Below, piece by piece: positions 17,672 to 26,877 of a stretch of DNA of 64,000 nucleotides (position 1 is the first letter of the stretch; the number at the start of each line of letters is the position of its first letter). The notes beneath the pieces are model-generated. The model did no database searches. It was not told where the DNA came from and saw nothing but the letters and a program-made list of their open reading frames with translations. Position numbers and translations under genes: made by a program. This DNA comes from Methanolobus sp. (lineage in GTDB: Archaea; Halobacteriota; Methanosarcinia; Methanosarcinales; Methanosarcinaceae), in NCBI GenBank assembly GCA_029762595.1, contig JARVGJ010000007.1, forward strand, positions 41,733 through 105,732, read 5' to 3'.

Positions 17672-18183
17672 CAGAAGGCCCCCAGTTCACTTTTAATAGG
17701 TTCGATGACCAGCAGGTCCTTCTTTTTAGCGATTTCCTTGAGAATATCAATTGCCTGTGTAAGATGTTCCTTGCTTACAGCATCTATCTTAAGTGATGCA
17801 GAGGATGGCATCTTGACCTTTGGCATTGAAAGGTTAAGGTCCACAACCTCTGCATAACCGGTGTTATCGATAGTGTCGATAGTGTCCTGGATATCTGTGT
17901 GGACTATATGCCCTATAAGAATGACTGCGCCATGCTCGAAGTATCTCTTCTCGTCAATGCGCACAATACCAATCCCGCTCTCCTCAAGACTGGAAACTAT
18001 GTTGTAAAGATTATCCGGTTTAGTCTCAAATACCACCTGGACCGGGATCGTACCTCTTGGAGTCCTCTTCTCATGGTGGTGGACCACCGATATGAGATTG
18101 CCTTTGAACTCTGATACCGGCTTTAAAGCAAGAAGCAACTGCCCGGGGATATCTTTTAATTCAATGTCCATGGAAACTCGCAT
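17671..18183 (-). CDS. ACT-domain regulatory protein for homoserine dehydrogenase
   Basis: A 170-residue protein with ACT-like folds at the N-terminus (MDIELKDIPGQLLLALKPVS, then GNLISVVHHHE), belonging to the family annotated as allosteric regulator of homoserine dehydrogenase (COG2061). Its stop shares one base with the hom start, so the two are translationally coupled. It probably binds threonine or a related amino acid and controls Hom; inferred from context. GAGGG lies before the ATG, and an AT-rich TTTAAAAATA element about 40 bases upstream could be the promoter. Confidence 0.85.
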   Translation of the reverse strand: MRVSMDIELKDIPGQLLLALKPVSEFKGNLISVVHHHEKRTPRGTIPVQVVFETKPDNLYNIVSSLEESGIGIVRIDEKRYFEHGAVILIGHIVHTDIQDTIDTIDNTGYAEVVDLNLSMPKVKMPSSASLKIDAVSKEHLTQAIDILKEIAKKKDLLVIEPIKSELGAF

Positions 18184-18249
18184 GTATACCCTCGTAAATT
18201 GTAAATATAACTATTTTTAAATGCTTATCCCCATACACATTAAATGCAG

Positions 18250-19086
18250 TTATATATTTTGGTTTGTATCAACCGTATCTTCAAGAATAACTATATTACC
18301 CCTGCCTTTCCTGTATTTCCGGACTATACCACGACTTTCAAGGTCAGATATCATCAGGCTGACCTTTGCTTCAGAATGTCGTACCTTTGTACGTAACTCC
18401 CTCTGGGTTATGCGACCATCGTTCCTGGCAATTATATCGACAAGCTCCCTTAGATCGGCTGGAAGGTCCTGTGATCTGTCTGCAGGTAATGCCATGTGGC
18501 CTTCCTCACCGGTGACCTCTTCTTCTTCTTCTTCTTCAGGGACAGAAGCAGCTCTTCTGCGTCTTGTGTAAAAATAGGCAAAAAGCACTACAATGAGGAA
18601 AAGGACCAGCATAATAGAAATTGGTGTGGAAATGAATACATTTTCTTCATCCACATCTGCAAAAAAAGCAATTTCATCAAGTTCTGTAAATTCATTTTCA
18701 TCGAATAAAGGGTCATAATATACAGGAAACAAGAGCAGGTCCTTTACATAGTCACCGTCATCAGCGATGTATATTTTCTCTTCGGTATATGCCACCAGGT
18801 CATCCCCTGTATAGTAGCTGGCAGATATGACATAATGACCCGGCACCAGATCAAAGGAATATATACCATGCTTTGCAAGCATGGATTGTGGCGGTGTGGA
18901 GTTCACCTGAACGATCACATTCTCCAGAGGATCAAAGGATCCCCACTCATACACCGCTCCGTGTATGGTGGAAACCCCCCCTGCAGCGTTCGAAGTATGA
19001 ACACCTGAAAGTAGCACAATGCCCATTAAAAGTAGCAGCATTACATTTTTCCGGAACACAGGATTATATTTATCAAGTAAAACCAT
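18250..19086 (-). CDS. Membrane-anchored protein with C-terminal winged-helix domain
   Basis: A 278-residue protein. A signal peptide (about residues 15-35) is followed by an extracytoplasmic beta domain resembling carboxypeptidase regulatory-like folds (TIHGAVYEWGSFDPLENVIVQV, YSFDLVPGHYVISA). A membrane helix is near residues 152-173, followed by basic residues RRRR, a glutamate run, and a cytoplasmic winged helix (LREIVDIIARNDGRITQREL-like; VSLMISDLESRGIVRKYRKG). This is the layout of a one-component membrane sensor-regulator. It diverges from the exported proteins at 19.3-21.4 kb, which are its likeliest targets by position only. Confidence 0.75.
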   Translation of the reverse strand: MVLLDKYNPVFRKNVMLLLLMGIVLLSGVHTSNAAGGVSTIHGAVYEWGSFDPLENVIVQVNSTPPQSMLAKHGIYSFDLVPGHYVISASYYTGDDLVAYTEEKIYIADDGDYVKDLLLFPVYYDPLFDENEFTELDEIAFFADVDEENVFISTPISIMLVLFLIVVLFAYFYTRRRRAASVPEEEEEEEVTGEEGHMALPADRSQDLPADLRELVDIIARNDGRITQRELRTKVRHSEAKVSLMISDLESRGIVRKYRKGRGNIVILEDTVDTNQNI

Positions 19087-19237
19087 ATAATTGTTTCTCC
19101 CTAACTCAAATTAAAGAGTTACAAAGTTTCATGAAGTAAAATAAACGATCAAAAGCCTTCTTTTCATTCAGGAATACCCTTTCGGCTCCCATAAAGTAAA
19201 GCATGCTTATATCCTTCACGGAGAATCCTTTAATTAC

Positions 19238-19290
19238 AAGTGCAAGTTGTATTTACCACATGGCTACTGCCAGCCCCCCTTCTTGCACTT
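19238..19290. promoter_or_regulatory. Inverted repeat upstream of exported protein genes
   Basis: A perfect 9-base inverted repeat AAGTGCAAG (19238-19246) and CTTGCACTT (19282-19290) with 35 bases between, in the divergent region between the winged-helix membrane protein and the small exported protein. It could be a hairpin in a leader or two halves of an operator. Confidence 0.45.
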
Positions 19291-19332
19291 ACATAGAAAT
19301 TATATGAAAACGCCAGAAATGGAGGAAGAACT

Positions 19333-19617
19333 ATGAGTACAAAGAGATTTACATTAATTGCTGTAGCGCTTATGCTGACCAGTTTATTCGCAGTGACTGC
19401 CATGGCGGCAGACCAGCTAATAGAACAGTCCAATAATCAGCTGGAATATGGATCATGTCCGAATTTCATTGATGAAGATGGTGATGGTATTTGTGACAAT
19501 TTTGCAGATAGGTCATATAAAGGTCTTGGTAACAACTTCAGGGGAACCGGTACATGTGATTGGACCGGCCCGGACAGAATCCAGGAAAGAATAAGAGAGC
19601 GTTCATGCCAGAATTAA
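19333..19617 (+). CDS. Small exported cysteine protein with EF-hand-like loop
   Basis: A 94-residue protein with a clean signal peptide (MSTKRFTLIAVALMLTSLFA, cleaved near AMA-AD). The mature part has four cysteines and the acidic loop DEDGDGICDN, which resembles a calcium-binding loop of the EF-hand/dockerin type. GGAGG is eight bases upstream of the ATG. It precedes two further exported proteins on the same strand. Function unknown; an extracellular calcium-binding role is a guess from the loop. Confidence 0.7.
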   Translation: MSTKRFTLIAVALMLTSLFAVTAMAADQLIEQSNNQLEYGSCPNFIDEDGDGICDNFADRSYKGLGNNFRGTGTCDWTGPDRIQERIRERSCQN

Positions 19618-19784
19618 AATGAAGTATGATGAATAAATAGAACAGAAGAACAGGGTGTCAAAAGAAATTAATCCGGCTACTATAAGAGAGAGAGAGCCAG
19701 AGAGAGCCGGATATTTTCAATTATAATATCACCAAAATTATTAGAAATCATAAAATGAATATTAGAGAACTGGAGGATTATCTT

Positions 19785-21134
19785 ATGGAAAAAACAGAAT
19801 CGAGAATATTTGCAGTCTTTGCCGTACTTTTGATGCTGATGAGCATCCTTCCGGCAGGAGCACTTGCAGCATCTGACAATGCAAAGAATGATGATATGAG
19901 ATTTAAGGTTGGAAACGCTGCAAATGAAAATAGGACTTATGATAATGATCAGACAGAAGACAATGCCGATGAAGATGATCCCACAGATACAGCACCAGCA
20001 CACATCAGGGTCCATGACAGGGACAGGGACATGGTGAACGCAATTGAGGATGCCACAAGAAAAAAGAATGAAGCAATGAATGATGCAGCCAGATATCAGG
20101 CAGCTAAGAACAATTTTGCTCAAATGAGGGCAAACAACCCTAACATTGACACTGAAGAAGCGATCAATGCTACCAGGGAATATCTCAACAGTTCGGTCAG
20201 CTATATGATATCACTTCTTGACGAGGAAGAAGACAATGAATACATCGAAAAACTGGAAGCTATAAGGGAAGATGTGTATGCTGCAACAACAAGAAAGGAA
20301 CTTGCCGATGCTGCAAAGGATATCAGGAATGTCTGGAATGATGGCCGTAAGGATCGTATCGTGTCTTCAGGAAAAGCCATAGACAACAGGATGAATGCAA
20401 TTATCAGGACATCAGAAGGCCTTATGCTACGTCTGGAGAATGAGATTGCTACGATGAAGGAAAATGGAGAGGATGTGGAAGAGCTGGAAGAAATGCTTGT
20501 AGAGTACAAGGAGCTCATATCTGAGGCGAAAGAGAACAGGGAACGTGCAATGAATACCTACATGAACGGAAACGGAAACGTCGGGGAAAATGTAAGGGAA
20601 GCTAATAGGTACATCACAAAGGCAGGTCAGGACATCAGGGATGCAAATGCAATCCTCAAAAACATGCTCAAAGAACTCAAACAACATAGAGAAGGCGTGA
20701 TTGCACTATCAGGAAATGAGGATCTGAATGCTGAAGGTGATGGTACAGCTGTCATCTCAGGTAATATCAGTATAGACCTTACGGTCAATGATTCAAAACT
20801 TGTGGTCAAAGACCTTGCAGGTGATGCCAGGATAGATGGCCTGGATAATGCACAATACGGATCATCAAACATGGATGCAGGCAACAGTACGGACAACAAC
20901 CGTGCATTTGTCTTCATGAACATCACTGCTGACCTGTACATTGAAGGAAGCCGCCTGACTGTCATGGTCCGGGGATCGGATATTGAACTGACAACCAGGG
21001 GAACTGGGACGGCAGTACTCTCCGGCAATGGAACATATGAAATAGGAGAAGAATCCGGCAGCTGGGCAGGTAACTATGCAGACCCCGATGATGTTGAAGA
21101 AAATGAAGAAGATAATGGAGAGGAAGAAGAATGA
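19785..21134 (+). CDS. Exported coiled-coil protein with C-terminal beta domain
   Basis: A 449-residue exported protein. The signal peptide ends near GALAA. Acidic, asparagine-rich and strongly charged helical segments follow, likely coiled coil over about residues 80-300. The C-terminal beta-rich part (about 310-425) has ISGNISIDLTVNDSKLVVKD and TGTAVLSGNGTYEIGE, and the end is a run of Glu. GGAGG before the ATG at 19785 decides this start over one at 19755. The last four bases overlap the start of the lipoprotein gene (ATGA). I do not recognise a named family. Confidence 0.72.
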   Translation: MEKTESRIFAVFAVLLMLMSILPAGALAASDNAKNDDMRFKVGNAANENRTYDNDQTEDNADEDDPTDTAPAHIRVHDRDRDMVNAIEDATRKKNEAMNDAARYQAAKNNFAQMRANNPNIDTEEAINATREYLNSSVSYMISLLDEEEDNEYIEKLEAIREDVYAATTRKELADAAKDIRNVWNDGRKDRIVSSGKAIDNRMNAIIRTSEGLMLRLENEIATMKENGEDVEELEEMLVEYKELISEAKENRERAMNTYMNGNGNVGENVREANRYITKAGQDIRDANAILKNMLKELKQHREGVIALSGNEDLNAEGDGTAVISGNISIDLTVNDSKLVVKDLAGDARIDGLDNAQYGSSNMDAGNSTDNNRAFVFMNITADLYIEGSRLTVMVRGSDIELTTRGTGTAVLSGNGTYEIGEESGSWAGNYADPDDVEENEEDNGEEEE

Positions 21135-21412
21135 ACTTCTTCAGAAAGATCGTGACCTTTGCCCTCATACTCTCCATTGTTGTGGTTTCAGGATGTATGG
21201 ATGAAAGCATCACTGAAGATGGAAACGCAAGTGATGATCTAGCAGGTCCGGGTAATGAGCAGGAGATCAGTGTTGCAGACATGGCCCTTAGTGAAGATAT
21301 GGTAGGTATTACAGATAGCGAGATGCAGGAACTTGAAGCACAGATTGAAGAGCTTGAAGCACTTATTAATGAAATGAGCCTTGAGGAAGAAATTGTTCCT
21401 GAAGAGATATGA
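21131..21412 (+). CDS. Small acidic lipoprotein with coiled coil
   Basis: A 93-residue protein with a lipoprotein signal (FALILSIVVVSGC, lipid-attached Cys near residue 22). The rest is acidic, ending in a helical heptad-like stretch (MQELEAQIEELEALINEM). The ATG overlaps the stop of the upstream exported coiled-coil gene by four bases, so they are co-translated and may bind each other through their coiled coils. Unknown function. Confidence 0.7.
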   Translation: MNFFRKIVTFALILSIVVVSGCMDESITEDGNASDDLAGPGNEQEISVADMALSEDMVGITDSEMQELEAQIEELEALINEMSLEEEIVPEEI

Positions 21413-21628
21413 GTTATCTTAATTCATATCTATTTTTATATTATTGATCATATACATTGCATGTATTTATATGTGCATTTATACAATTGCAGCAGCAACA
21501 CATTAATCGAGTACATAAGAGCTTTTTCATTTCAAATTAACAGAAAAGTAAGAGATAATAATATATAGTCGAACAAACAATCTATTTGCACTTAGAAATG
21601 ATAGTACACCATATCTAAGGGGAAAATT

Positions 21629-22486
21629 ATGGGAAACATGATAAAAACAACTTTACTGCTGGCATCCCTTACCGGTCTGCTGGTCATTGTAGGTCAGCTT
21701 ATGGGCGGGACGTCAGGAATGATCATTGCATTCATATTTGCGATCATCATGAACTTTGGAACATACTGGTACAGTGATAAGATAGTGCTAAAAATGTATC
21801 ATGCAAAAGAGGTCACTGCAGCAGAGGCCCCTCAGCTCTATGGAATAGTCCAGACGCTGGCCATGAAGGCAAACCTTCCGATGCCAAAAGTGTATATGGT
21901 GCATACATCCATGCCAAATGCATTTGCAACCGGCAGGGACCCAAAACACGCTGCAGTAGCTGCAACTACAGGGATACTTGATCTACTGACAGCAGAAGAA
22001 CTTGAAGGTGTGCTTGCCCATGAGCTTGCCCATGTCAAGAACCGTGATACATTGATCAGTGCTGTTGCAGCAACTATCGCAGGTGTCATAACAATGATTG
22101 CAACATGGGTGAAATGGGCAGCCATATTCGGAGGAATCGGCGGACGGGACGGTGAAGGAGCAAATAACTTAATTGGGTTCCTTGCCCTTGCCATTGTAGC
22201 ACCACTGGCAGCAACGATAATACAACTTGCAATATCAAGATCAAGGGAGTTCGCTGCCGATGCAGAAGGAGCACGCATCTGCCAAAAACCCTGGGCACTG
22301 GCAAGTGCACTGGAAAAGCTTGAGTATGGCAGTTCACATTATCGGGAGAGAAGAGGTGACGTGCAAGCATCCGAGGCCACTGCACACATGTTCATAGTTA
22401 ACCCTTTGAAGGGCAACTCCATCATGAACCTGTTCAGGACACACCCGGTAACCGAGGAGCGTATCAAAAGACTGCGTGCAATGTAA
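21629..22486 (+). CDS. htpX: HtpX-type membrane zinc metalloprotease
   Basis: A 285-residue protein with two N-terminal membrane helices, the zinc motif HELAH (about residues 130-134) after GVLA, two further helices, and the third zinc ligand region [11 protein letters not shown]. HtpX degrades misfolded membrane proteins at the cytoplasmic face. AAGGGG precedes the ATG, and a TATA-like ATAATATATAG lies about 65 bases upstream. It follows the exported protein cluster after 216 bases with its own promoter, and ends convergent with the DUF488 gene. Confidence 0.93.
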   Translation: MGNMIKTTLLLASLTGLLVIVGQLMGGTSGMIIAFIFAIIMNFGTYWYSDKIVLKMYHAKEVTAAEAPQLYGIVQTLAMKANLPMPKVYMVHTSMPNAFATGRDPKHAAVAATTGILDLLTAEELEGVLAHELAHVKNRDTLISAVAATIAGVITMIATWVKWAAIFGGIGGRDGEGANNLIGFLALAIVAPLAATIIQLAISRSREFAADAEGARICQKPWALASALEKLEYGSSHYRERRGDVQASEATAHMFIVNPLKGNSIMNLFRTHPVTEERIKRLRAM

Positions 22487-22508
22487 GAAGTGAATCTGAT
22501 ACACGGGT

Positions 22509-22955
22509 TTAGAAATTAAAGAGGTTTGTCTGCCCCCTTTCTACGAGGTGGATGACCTCCACACCATTTTCTTCAAGTTTTAGCGAAAGATATTGCCTGT
22601 GGCAACCTTTGGGACTCTTTTCCGCACACATCAGTACTACTCTTCCGTTATTAGTATGAACTTTTTTTATAAACATGATAAGTTTGGCCAGACTGCTGCG
22701 AAATGGTTCGGTATCCATATATTCCACGTATGCAGGTTCCCTCATACCTCCCACGCCCTCGCAATGAGAATATGATATACCATTTATAGGAAGCAAAAGC
22801 TCAAGGGATTCCCTATCGTATTCCTTGAATGTAGACTGAGGATATCTTCGTATATCCACAAGATGAGTTATTCCGTTATCAATTAGCATGCCTGTGAAAT
22901 CTTCAGGCAGGCGGTTCCCATATCCTATCGTGTAGCATTTCATTGTTTGTACCAT
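22509..22955 (-). CDS. DUF488 family protein
   Basis: A 148-residue protein with the family landmarks YTIGYGN, LVDIRRYPQS, YSHCEGVGGMRE and LMCAEKSPKGCHRQYLS. The family is widespread in bacteria and archaea and has no settled function; the conserved Cys-Ala-Glu and Cys-His-Arg residues suggest an enzyme. The start could also be the ATG at 22943 (MKCYTIGYG). A strong dyad lies upstream at 22991-23014. Confidence 0.82.
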   Translation of the reverse strand: MVQTMKCYTIGYGNRLPEDFTGMLIDNGITHLVDIRRYPQSTFKEYDRESLELLLPINGISYSHCEGVGGMREPAYVEYMDTEPFRSSLAKLIMFIKKVHTNNGRVVLMCAEKSPKGCHRQYLSLKLEENGVEVIHLVERGQTNLFNF

Positions 22956-22990
22956 CAATAATCAACAATGTAATAGAAGAAGTCTTATTT

Positions 22991-23014
22991 TAATTAGAGT
23001 GTTCAATCTAATTA
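22991..23014. promoter_or_regulatory. Perfect 24-base dyad upstream of DUF488 gene
   Basis: TAATTAGA (22991-22998), an eight-base spacer, and TCTAATTA (23007-23014) form a perfect inverted repeat with centre-to-centre spacing of 16 bases. This is the geometry of a dimeric winged-helix regulator site. It is 36 bases upstream of the DUF488 start. Confidence 0.5.
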
Positions 23015-23249
23015 CTATTTCCCGTTATATGTAATATAAAGCTACCAGATGGATATATCGAATTGGAAAAAAGATATAGGTTACTAATCGATAAGAATAT
23101 CATGGAGAAAGGTTATTTTGTCCTTAGTATTCCAATATTAAGAGTTCCATCTTGATCTTGTTCAAACCTGACCACTCTGTTAGATCATACAAGATCTCAA
23201 AGTTAAAGATCATATCATCAAATTCAAATCTGCGCTTAAAGAGGATAAA

Positions 23250-24530
23250 ATGAAAGTATCTGTCAGTACTTCAAAGATCAGTGGTGAGATATTTGCACCA
23301 CCATCTAAAAGTTATACACATCGTGCAATCACTATTGCTGCCCTGTCGGATAAATGTGTGATTCACCGGCCCCTTATGTCGGCGGACACTCTTGCAACTG
23401 TACGTGCCTGCGAAGCATTTGGTGCAAATATCGAAATGTCACAAGAAAAGTTGCATGTGACCGGAGTGAACGGCAAACCCTTTGTACCCAATGACGTGAT
23501 AGATGTTGCAAATTCCGGGACTACACTGCGTTTCATGACAGCCATTGCATCACTTACAAACGGAGTGACCGTACTTACGGGTGACATCTCCATTAGAAGC
23601 AGGCCTAATCAGCCACTTCTGGATGTGCTTAACAGGCTTGGTGTGGAAGCATACTCCACCCGTGGTAACGGATGTGCCCCCATAGTTGTAAGGGGCGGGC
23701 TCAAAGGTGGAATTACAACAATAAACGGCTCCATAAGTTCCCAATTCATTTCTGCGCTTCTTATAGCCTGTCCCCTTACCACCCAAAACACAACACTGTC
23801 CATAAACGGAAAGATGAAGTCAAGACCTTACATCAATGTTACCCTTGAGCTGCTTGAAAAGGCCGGTGCTGAGATACTAACAGAGGAAGATAACACTACC
23901 AGATTCATAATCCCGGCGAGCCAGAGATACAACCTTAAAGAATATACTGTTCCCGGAGACTTCTCATCTGCTTCCTACTTACTGGCAGCAGCTGCAATGA
24001 CAGGATCATCTGTTACCGTGAATAACCTCTTCCCTTCAAAACAAGGGGATATCGAGATAATCGACGTGCTTGAGCGTATGGGTGCACAAATATCGTGGAA
24101 TAAGGAGAATGGAACAGTAAAGATTACAGGCAACGGACTGAAATGTACAAATTTTGATGCAGGTTCAACACCCGACCTTGTACCTACCGTTGCCGTACTT
24201 GCAGCGTGTGCAAAAGGTGTTACTGTGATCGAGAATGCAGAACATGTGCGCTATAAGGAAACTGACAGGCTTCATGCAATGGCCCTTGAACTGGCAAAAA
24301 TGGGAATATCTGTAAATGAAGAGCCTGACAGGTTAACAATTGTAGGTGGTCAACTGCATGGTGCCCAGCTGCATGGCTGGCATGACCACAGGATAGTGAT
24401 GGCCCTGACCATTGCAGGCATGGTAGCCGGAGACACAACAATAGATACTGCTGAAGCTGTGCAGATATCATTCCCTGATTTTTTTGAGGAGATGGAAAAG
24501 CTTGGTGCACAGATAACACTTGATCAATAG
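23250..24530 (+). CDS. aroA: 3-phosphoshikimate 1-carboxyvinyltransferase (EPSP synthase)
   Basis: A 426-residue shikimate pathway enzyme that joins phosphoenolpyruvate to shikimate 3-phosphate. Landmarks are PPSKSYTHRA near the N-terminus, ANSGTTLRFM, GDISIRSRPNQPLLD, SSQFISALLIA, PGDFSSASYLLAAA and RYKETDRLHAMA, with WHDHRIVMAL near the end. GAGG stands seven bases before the ATG. The gene stands alone here and ends with consecutive stops TAG-TAA. Confidence 0.96.
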   Translation: MKVSVSTSKISGEIFAPPSKSYTHRAITIAALSDKCVIHRPLMSADTLATVRACEAFGANIEMSQEKLHVTGVNGKPFVPNDVIDVANSGTTLRFMTAIASLTNGVTVLTGDISIRSRPNQPLLDVLNRLGVEAYSTRGNGCAPIVVRGGLKGGITTINGSISSQFISALLIACPLTTQNTTLSINGKMKSRPYINVTLELLEKAGAEILTEEDNTTRFIIPASQRYNLKEYTVPGDFSSASYLLAAAAMTGSSVTVNNLFPSKQGDIEIIDVLERMGAQISWNKENGTVKITGNGLKCTNFDAGSTPDLVPTVAVLAACAKGVTVIENAEHVRYKETDRLHAMALELAKMGISVNEEPDRLTIVGGQLHGAQLHGWHDHRIVMALTIAGMVAGDTTIDTAEAVQISFPDFFEEMEKLGAQITLDQ

Positions 24531-24558
24531 TAATGAGGCAGTTCGGGGAAAATCCCCC

Positions 24559-26607
24559 TTATTTCCCTGAATATGATCGCTCCGCGGTTCTGCTACTTAC
24601 TGCTTTCTTCCGCATATAATCCGGGATCACATCTTTCTCCACTACCAGTCTGGAAGTACCAATTCCAACCACAATAACCTTACTCTCCAAGGGTTCTTCG
24701 CCTTCCCTGATCACAAGGTCCTTTTTGGTCACTTCTATTTCGACCTCATCCTTAGAGTAACCGGCAGCCTTCATATAATCCATGATTATATTCCTGCCTG
24801 CATCTCTTGCAAACTCATATGCTTCCATGTATTGTGAGAACACACGCCTGCCTTGCGGAGTAAAAGCAAAGTACCTGATAAGCTCTCTGGCATTCTTGAG
24901 CTCCTCGTCCGTTACATTTTCCCCTGTGACAGGGGCAAAGTCCCTTTTGATCAGTATTTCCACGCGCTTTATACCTTTACCCACAAGAGCGCCAACAGCA
25001 TTTCCCACACTTGCATGTTCGGGAACCACAATATTGGCATCTATGAGTTTTTCCATCTCTGTCTTATAGGCCACAACCGGACCACCAAGCAAGACAACCG
25101 GTGTTTCGATCCTGAATCTGGTAAAGTTCTTCCCGCAAAGCATCTGATCAATAACAGATTGTGATATGCCTTCAACCAGATAGGAGACAAGGTCTGTTGC
25201 CATGTTCCTGGCAACCTTGTGTTTTACCATTATAGCGATATCTTCCCTGTTTACCCTTAGATGCCTGGAAAGCCTTTCTGCACCTATCATAGAAGCCTCT
25301 GTTTCCCACTGCTTGAAATCACCAAGAACATGAAGTGCATCTGTTGGTGTAAAGCCGATTGTCTGTACCAGACGGTTCTTTATAAGACTGTCAAGGGCAC
25401 GTACACTGGGCTGTTTTTTCAGGCGCTGGAAGATATCTACATATGAAATAGGTACACCCTGAATAACATCATATATCTCTTCTTCTGTCCTTGTAAGTTC
25501 AAGCGGTCTCACACCTGTGCGCACAAAGAATTTTGTTGGCTGCACATTCTCACAAAGAAGTTTCCTTGAAGGAGATTTTGATTCCTTCAGTCGTTCAAGG
25601 AAGCCAGTATACTCAGAAGCAGCACGGCACAGGGGAATCACCCTCCTTGGACCTATGTAGAACTTCTGATCCTGCACCCATACATGGCTATCGCCTCCTG
25701 TGGCAGATGTTTCCATTTTTATTGCCTTGACCATGGTCTTCCAGCCACCGACAACAGCTCCCTGGTTACTTATTTCCGGTACACCATTTCTTATCATCGC
25801 AACATCGGTACTGGTGCCACCCACATCCACCATGACACAGGTATCAAACTCTGTAAGAAAGGCAGCACCTACAAGACTGGCTGCCGGCCCTGAGAATATT
25901 GATTCTATGGGACGTTCCAGTGCCTCTGCCATACCTACCACAGAACCGTCACATTTAAGCATCAGGAGATTAGCATCAATACCTCTTGATCCTATGTCCT
26001 TCATGATGGATTGGATGAACTTATGTGTTATAGGCAGAAGCTGTGCATTAAGATATGCAGTTATGGCCCGATCATAGGCTCCGACTTCCTGGGAGAGCTC
26101 GTGCCCGCATACAACAGGAAGACCTGTAAGCTCACGAACTATCTGCTTGACCCGGAGCTCATGTTCCGAATTCCGATTGCTGAAAAAGGATGAAACCGAA
26201 AAAGCAGCAACATTGTCCTTTAATTCAAGAGCAAATTGTCGGACCCCAGCCTCATCAAGCGGAGCAGCCTCTTCACCGTTGCTGGTATGTCCACCACTGA
26301 GCCTTATATAGTATCTGGCAGGGAAGCCTTCATCCGGTATTACATAATCACCTATAAGTATAACACCCACGGGATAACCCGTGTCTTCTAGTATAGTATT
26401 GGTTGAAAGCGTAGTTGAAACTGAAACCAGTTTTATATCTTTTACATAAACTGGGTCCAGAGAATCAATCACTTTTTTAATCCCACCTGTGGGGTCAGGA
26501 TAGGTAGTAAGCACTTTTGTAGTATCCATTATCTTACCATCCGAATCACGGATAATAACCCCATCAGTAAAAGTCCCTCCAGCATCAATGCCAAGACTGT
26601 ATTGCAT
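24559..26607 (-). CDS. Hydantoinase/oxoprolinase A family ATPase (HyuA-like)
   Basis: A 682-residue protein with the ASKHA-type nucleotide-binding motifs of HyuA: LGIDAGGTFTDGVI at the N-terminus, VSTTLSTNTILE, ELSQEVGAYDRAITAYLNAQLL, FSGPAASLVGA and MVDVGGTSTDVAMI. Family members hydrolyse ATP to open cyclic amides such as hydantoins or 5-oxoproline, usually with a HyuB partner; none is next to it. Archaeal single-subunit members have unknown substrates. GGAGTGA lies before the ATG. It is separated from mcrA by a strong terminator, so it is a separate transcript. Confidence 0.88.
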   Translation of the reverse strand: MQYSLGIDAGGTFTDGVIIRDSDGKIMDTTKVLTTYPDPTGGIKKVIDSLDPVYVKDIKLVSVSTTLSTNTILEDTGYPVGVILIGDYVIPDEGFPARYYIRLSGGHTSNGEEAAPLDEAGVRQFALELKDNVAAFSVSSFFSNRNSEHELRVKQIVRELTGLPVVCGHELSQEVGAYDRAITAYLNAQLLPITHKFIQSIMKDIGSRGIDANLLMLKCDGSVVGMAEALERPIESIFSGPAASLVGAAFLTEFDTCVMVDVGGTSTDVAMIRNGVPEISNQGAVVGGWKTMVKAIKMETSATGGDSHVWVQDQKFYIGPRRVIPLCRAASEYTGFLERLKESKSPSRKLLCENVQPTKFFVRTGVRPLELTRTEEEIYDVIQGVPISYVDIFQRLKKQPSVRALDSLIKNRLVQTIGFTPTDALHVLGDFKQWETEASMIGAERLSRHLRVNREDIAIMVKHKVARNMATDLVSYLVEGISQSVIDQMLCGKNFTRFRIETPVVLLGGPVVAYKTEMEKLIDANIVVPEHASVGNAVGALVGKGIKRVEILIKRDFAPVTGENVTDEELKNARELIRYFAFTPQGRRVFSQYMEAYEFARDAGRNIIMDYMKAAGYSKDEVEIEVTKKDLVIREGEEPLESKVIVVGIGTSRLVVEKDVIPDYMRKKAVSSRTAERSYSGK

Positions 26608-26830
26608 TTTGGTTCACTCCGTATAAAATTGATCACACATAGGTAATACAGGAATCCTCTGTATCATACCCAATACAAATAAGGTCGAATATAATTACTT
26701 ATCACGACACTATTGTTTTTTGTGCAAAGACCATAGATAATATTGATCGTGTAAAAATGAATGGTTTTGCAATATTTAAGCATTACCATCTTATGCAATA
26801 TAAATTCAAAGATAAAAGAAGACCGAAGAC

Positions 26831-26864
26831 AAAAAAAGACAAAAAAAGCAGGCATTAAGCCTGC
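26831..26864 (-). terminator. Terminator of the mcr operon
   Basis: On the minus strand, fourteen bases after the mcrA stop, the hairpin GCAGGC-TTAAT-GCCTGC is followed by seven T, then GTC and another seven T. This is as strong a hairpin-plus-oligo-T terminator as one finds in archaea and fits a very highly expressed operon. Confidence 0.85.
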
Positions 26865-26877
26865 ATTTGTTCTAAAA

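Noticed and set aside
19680..19704. Short GA-rich run agagagagag
   Set aside because: Simple low-complexity sequence without further structure.
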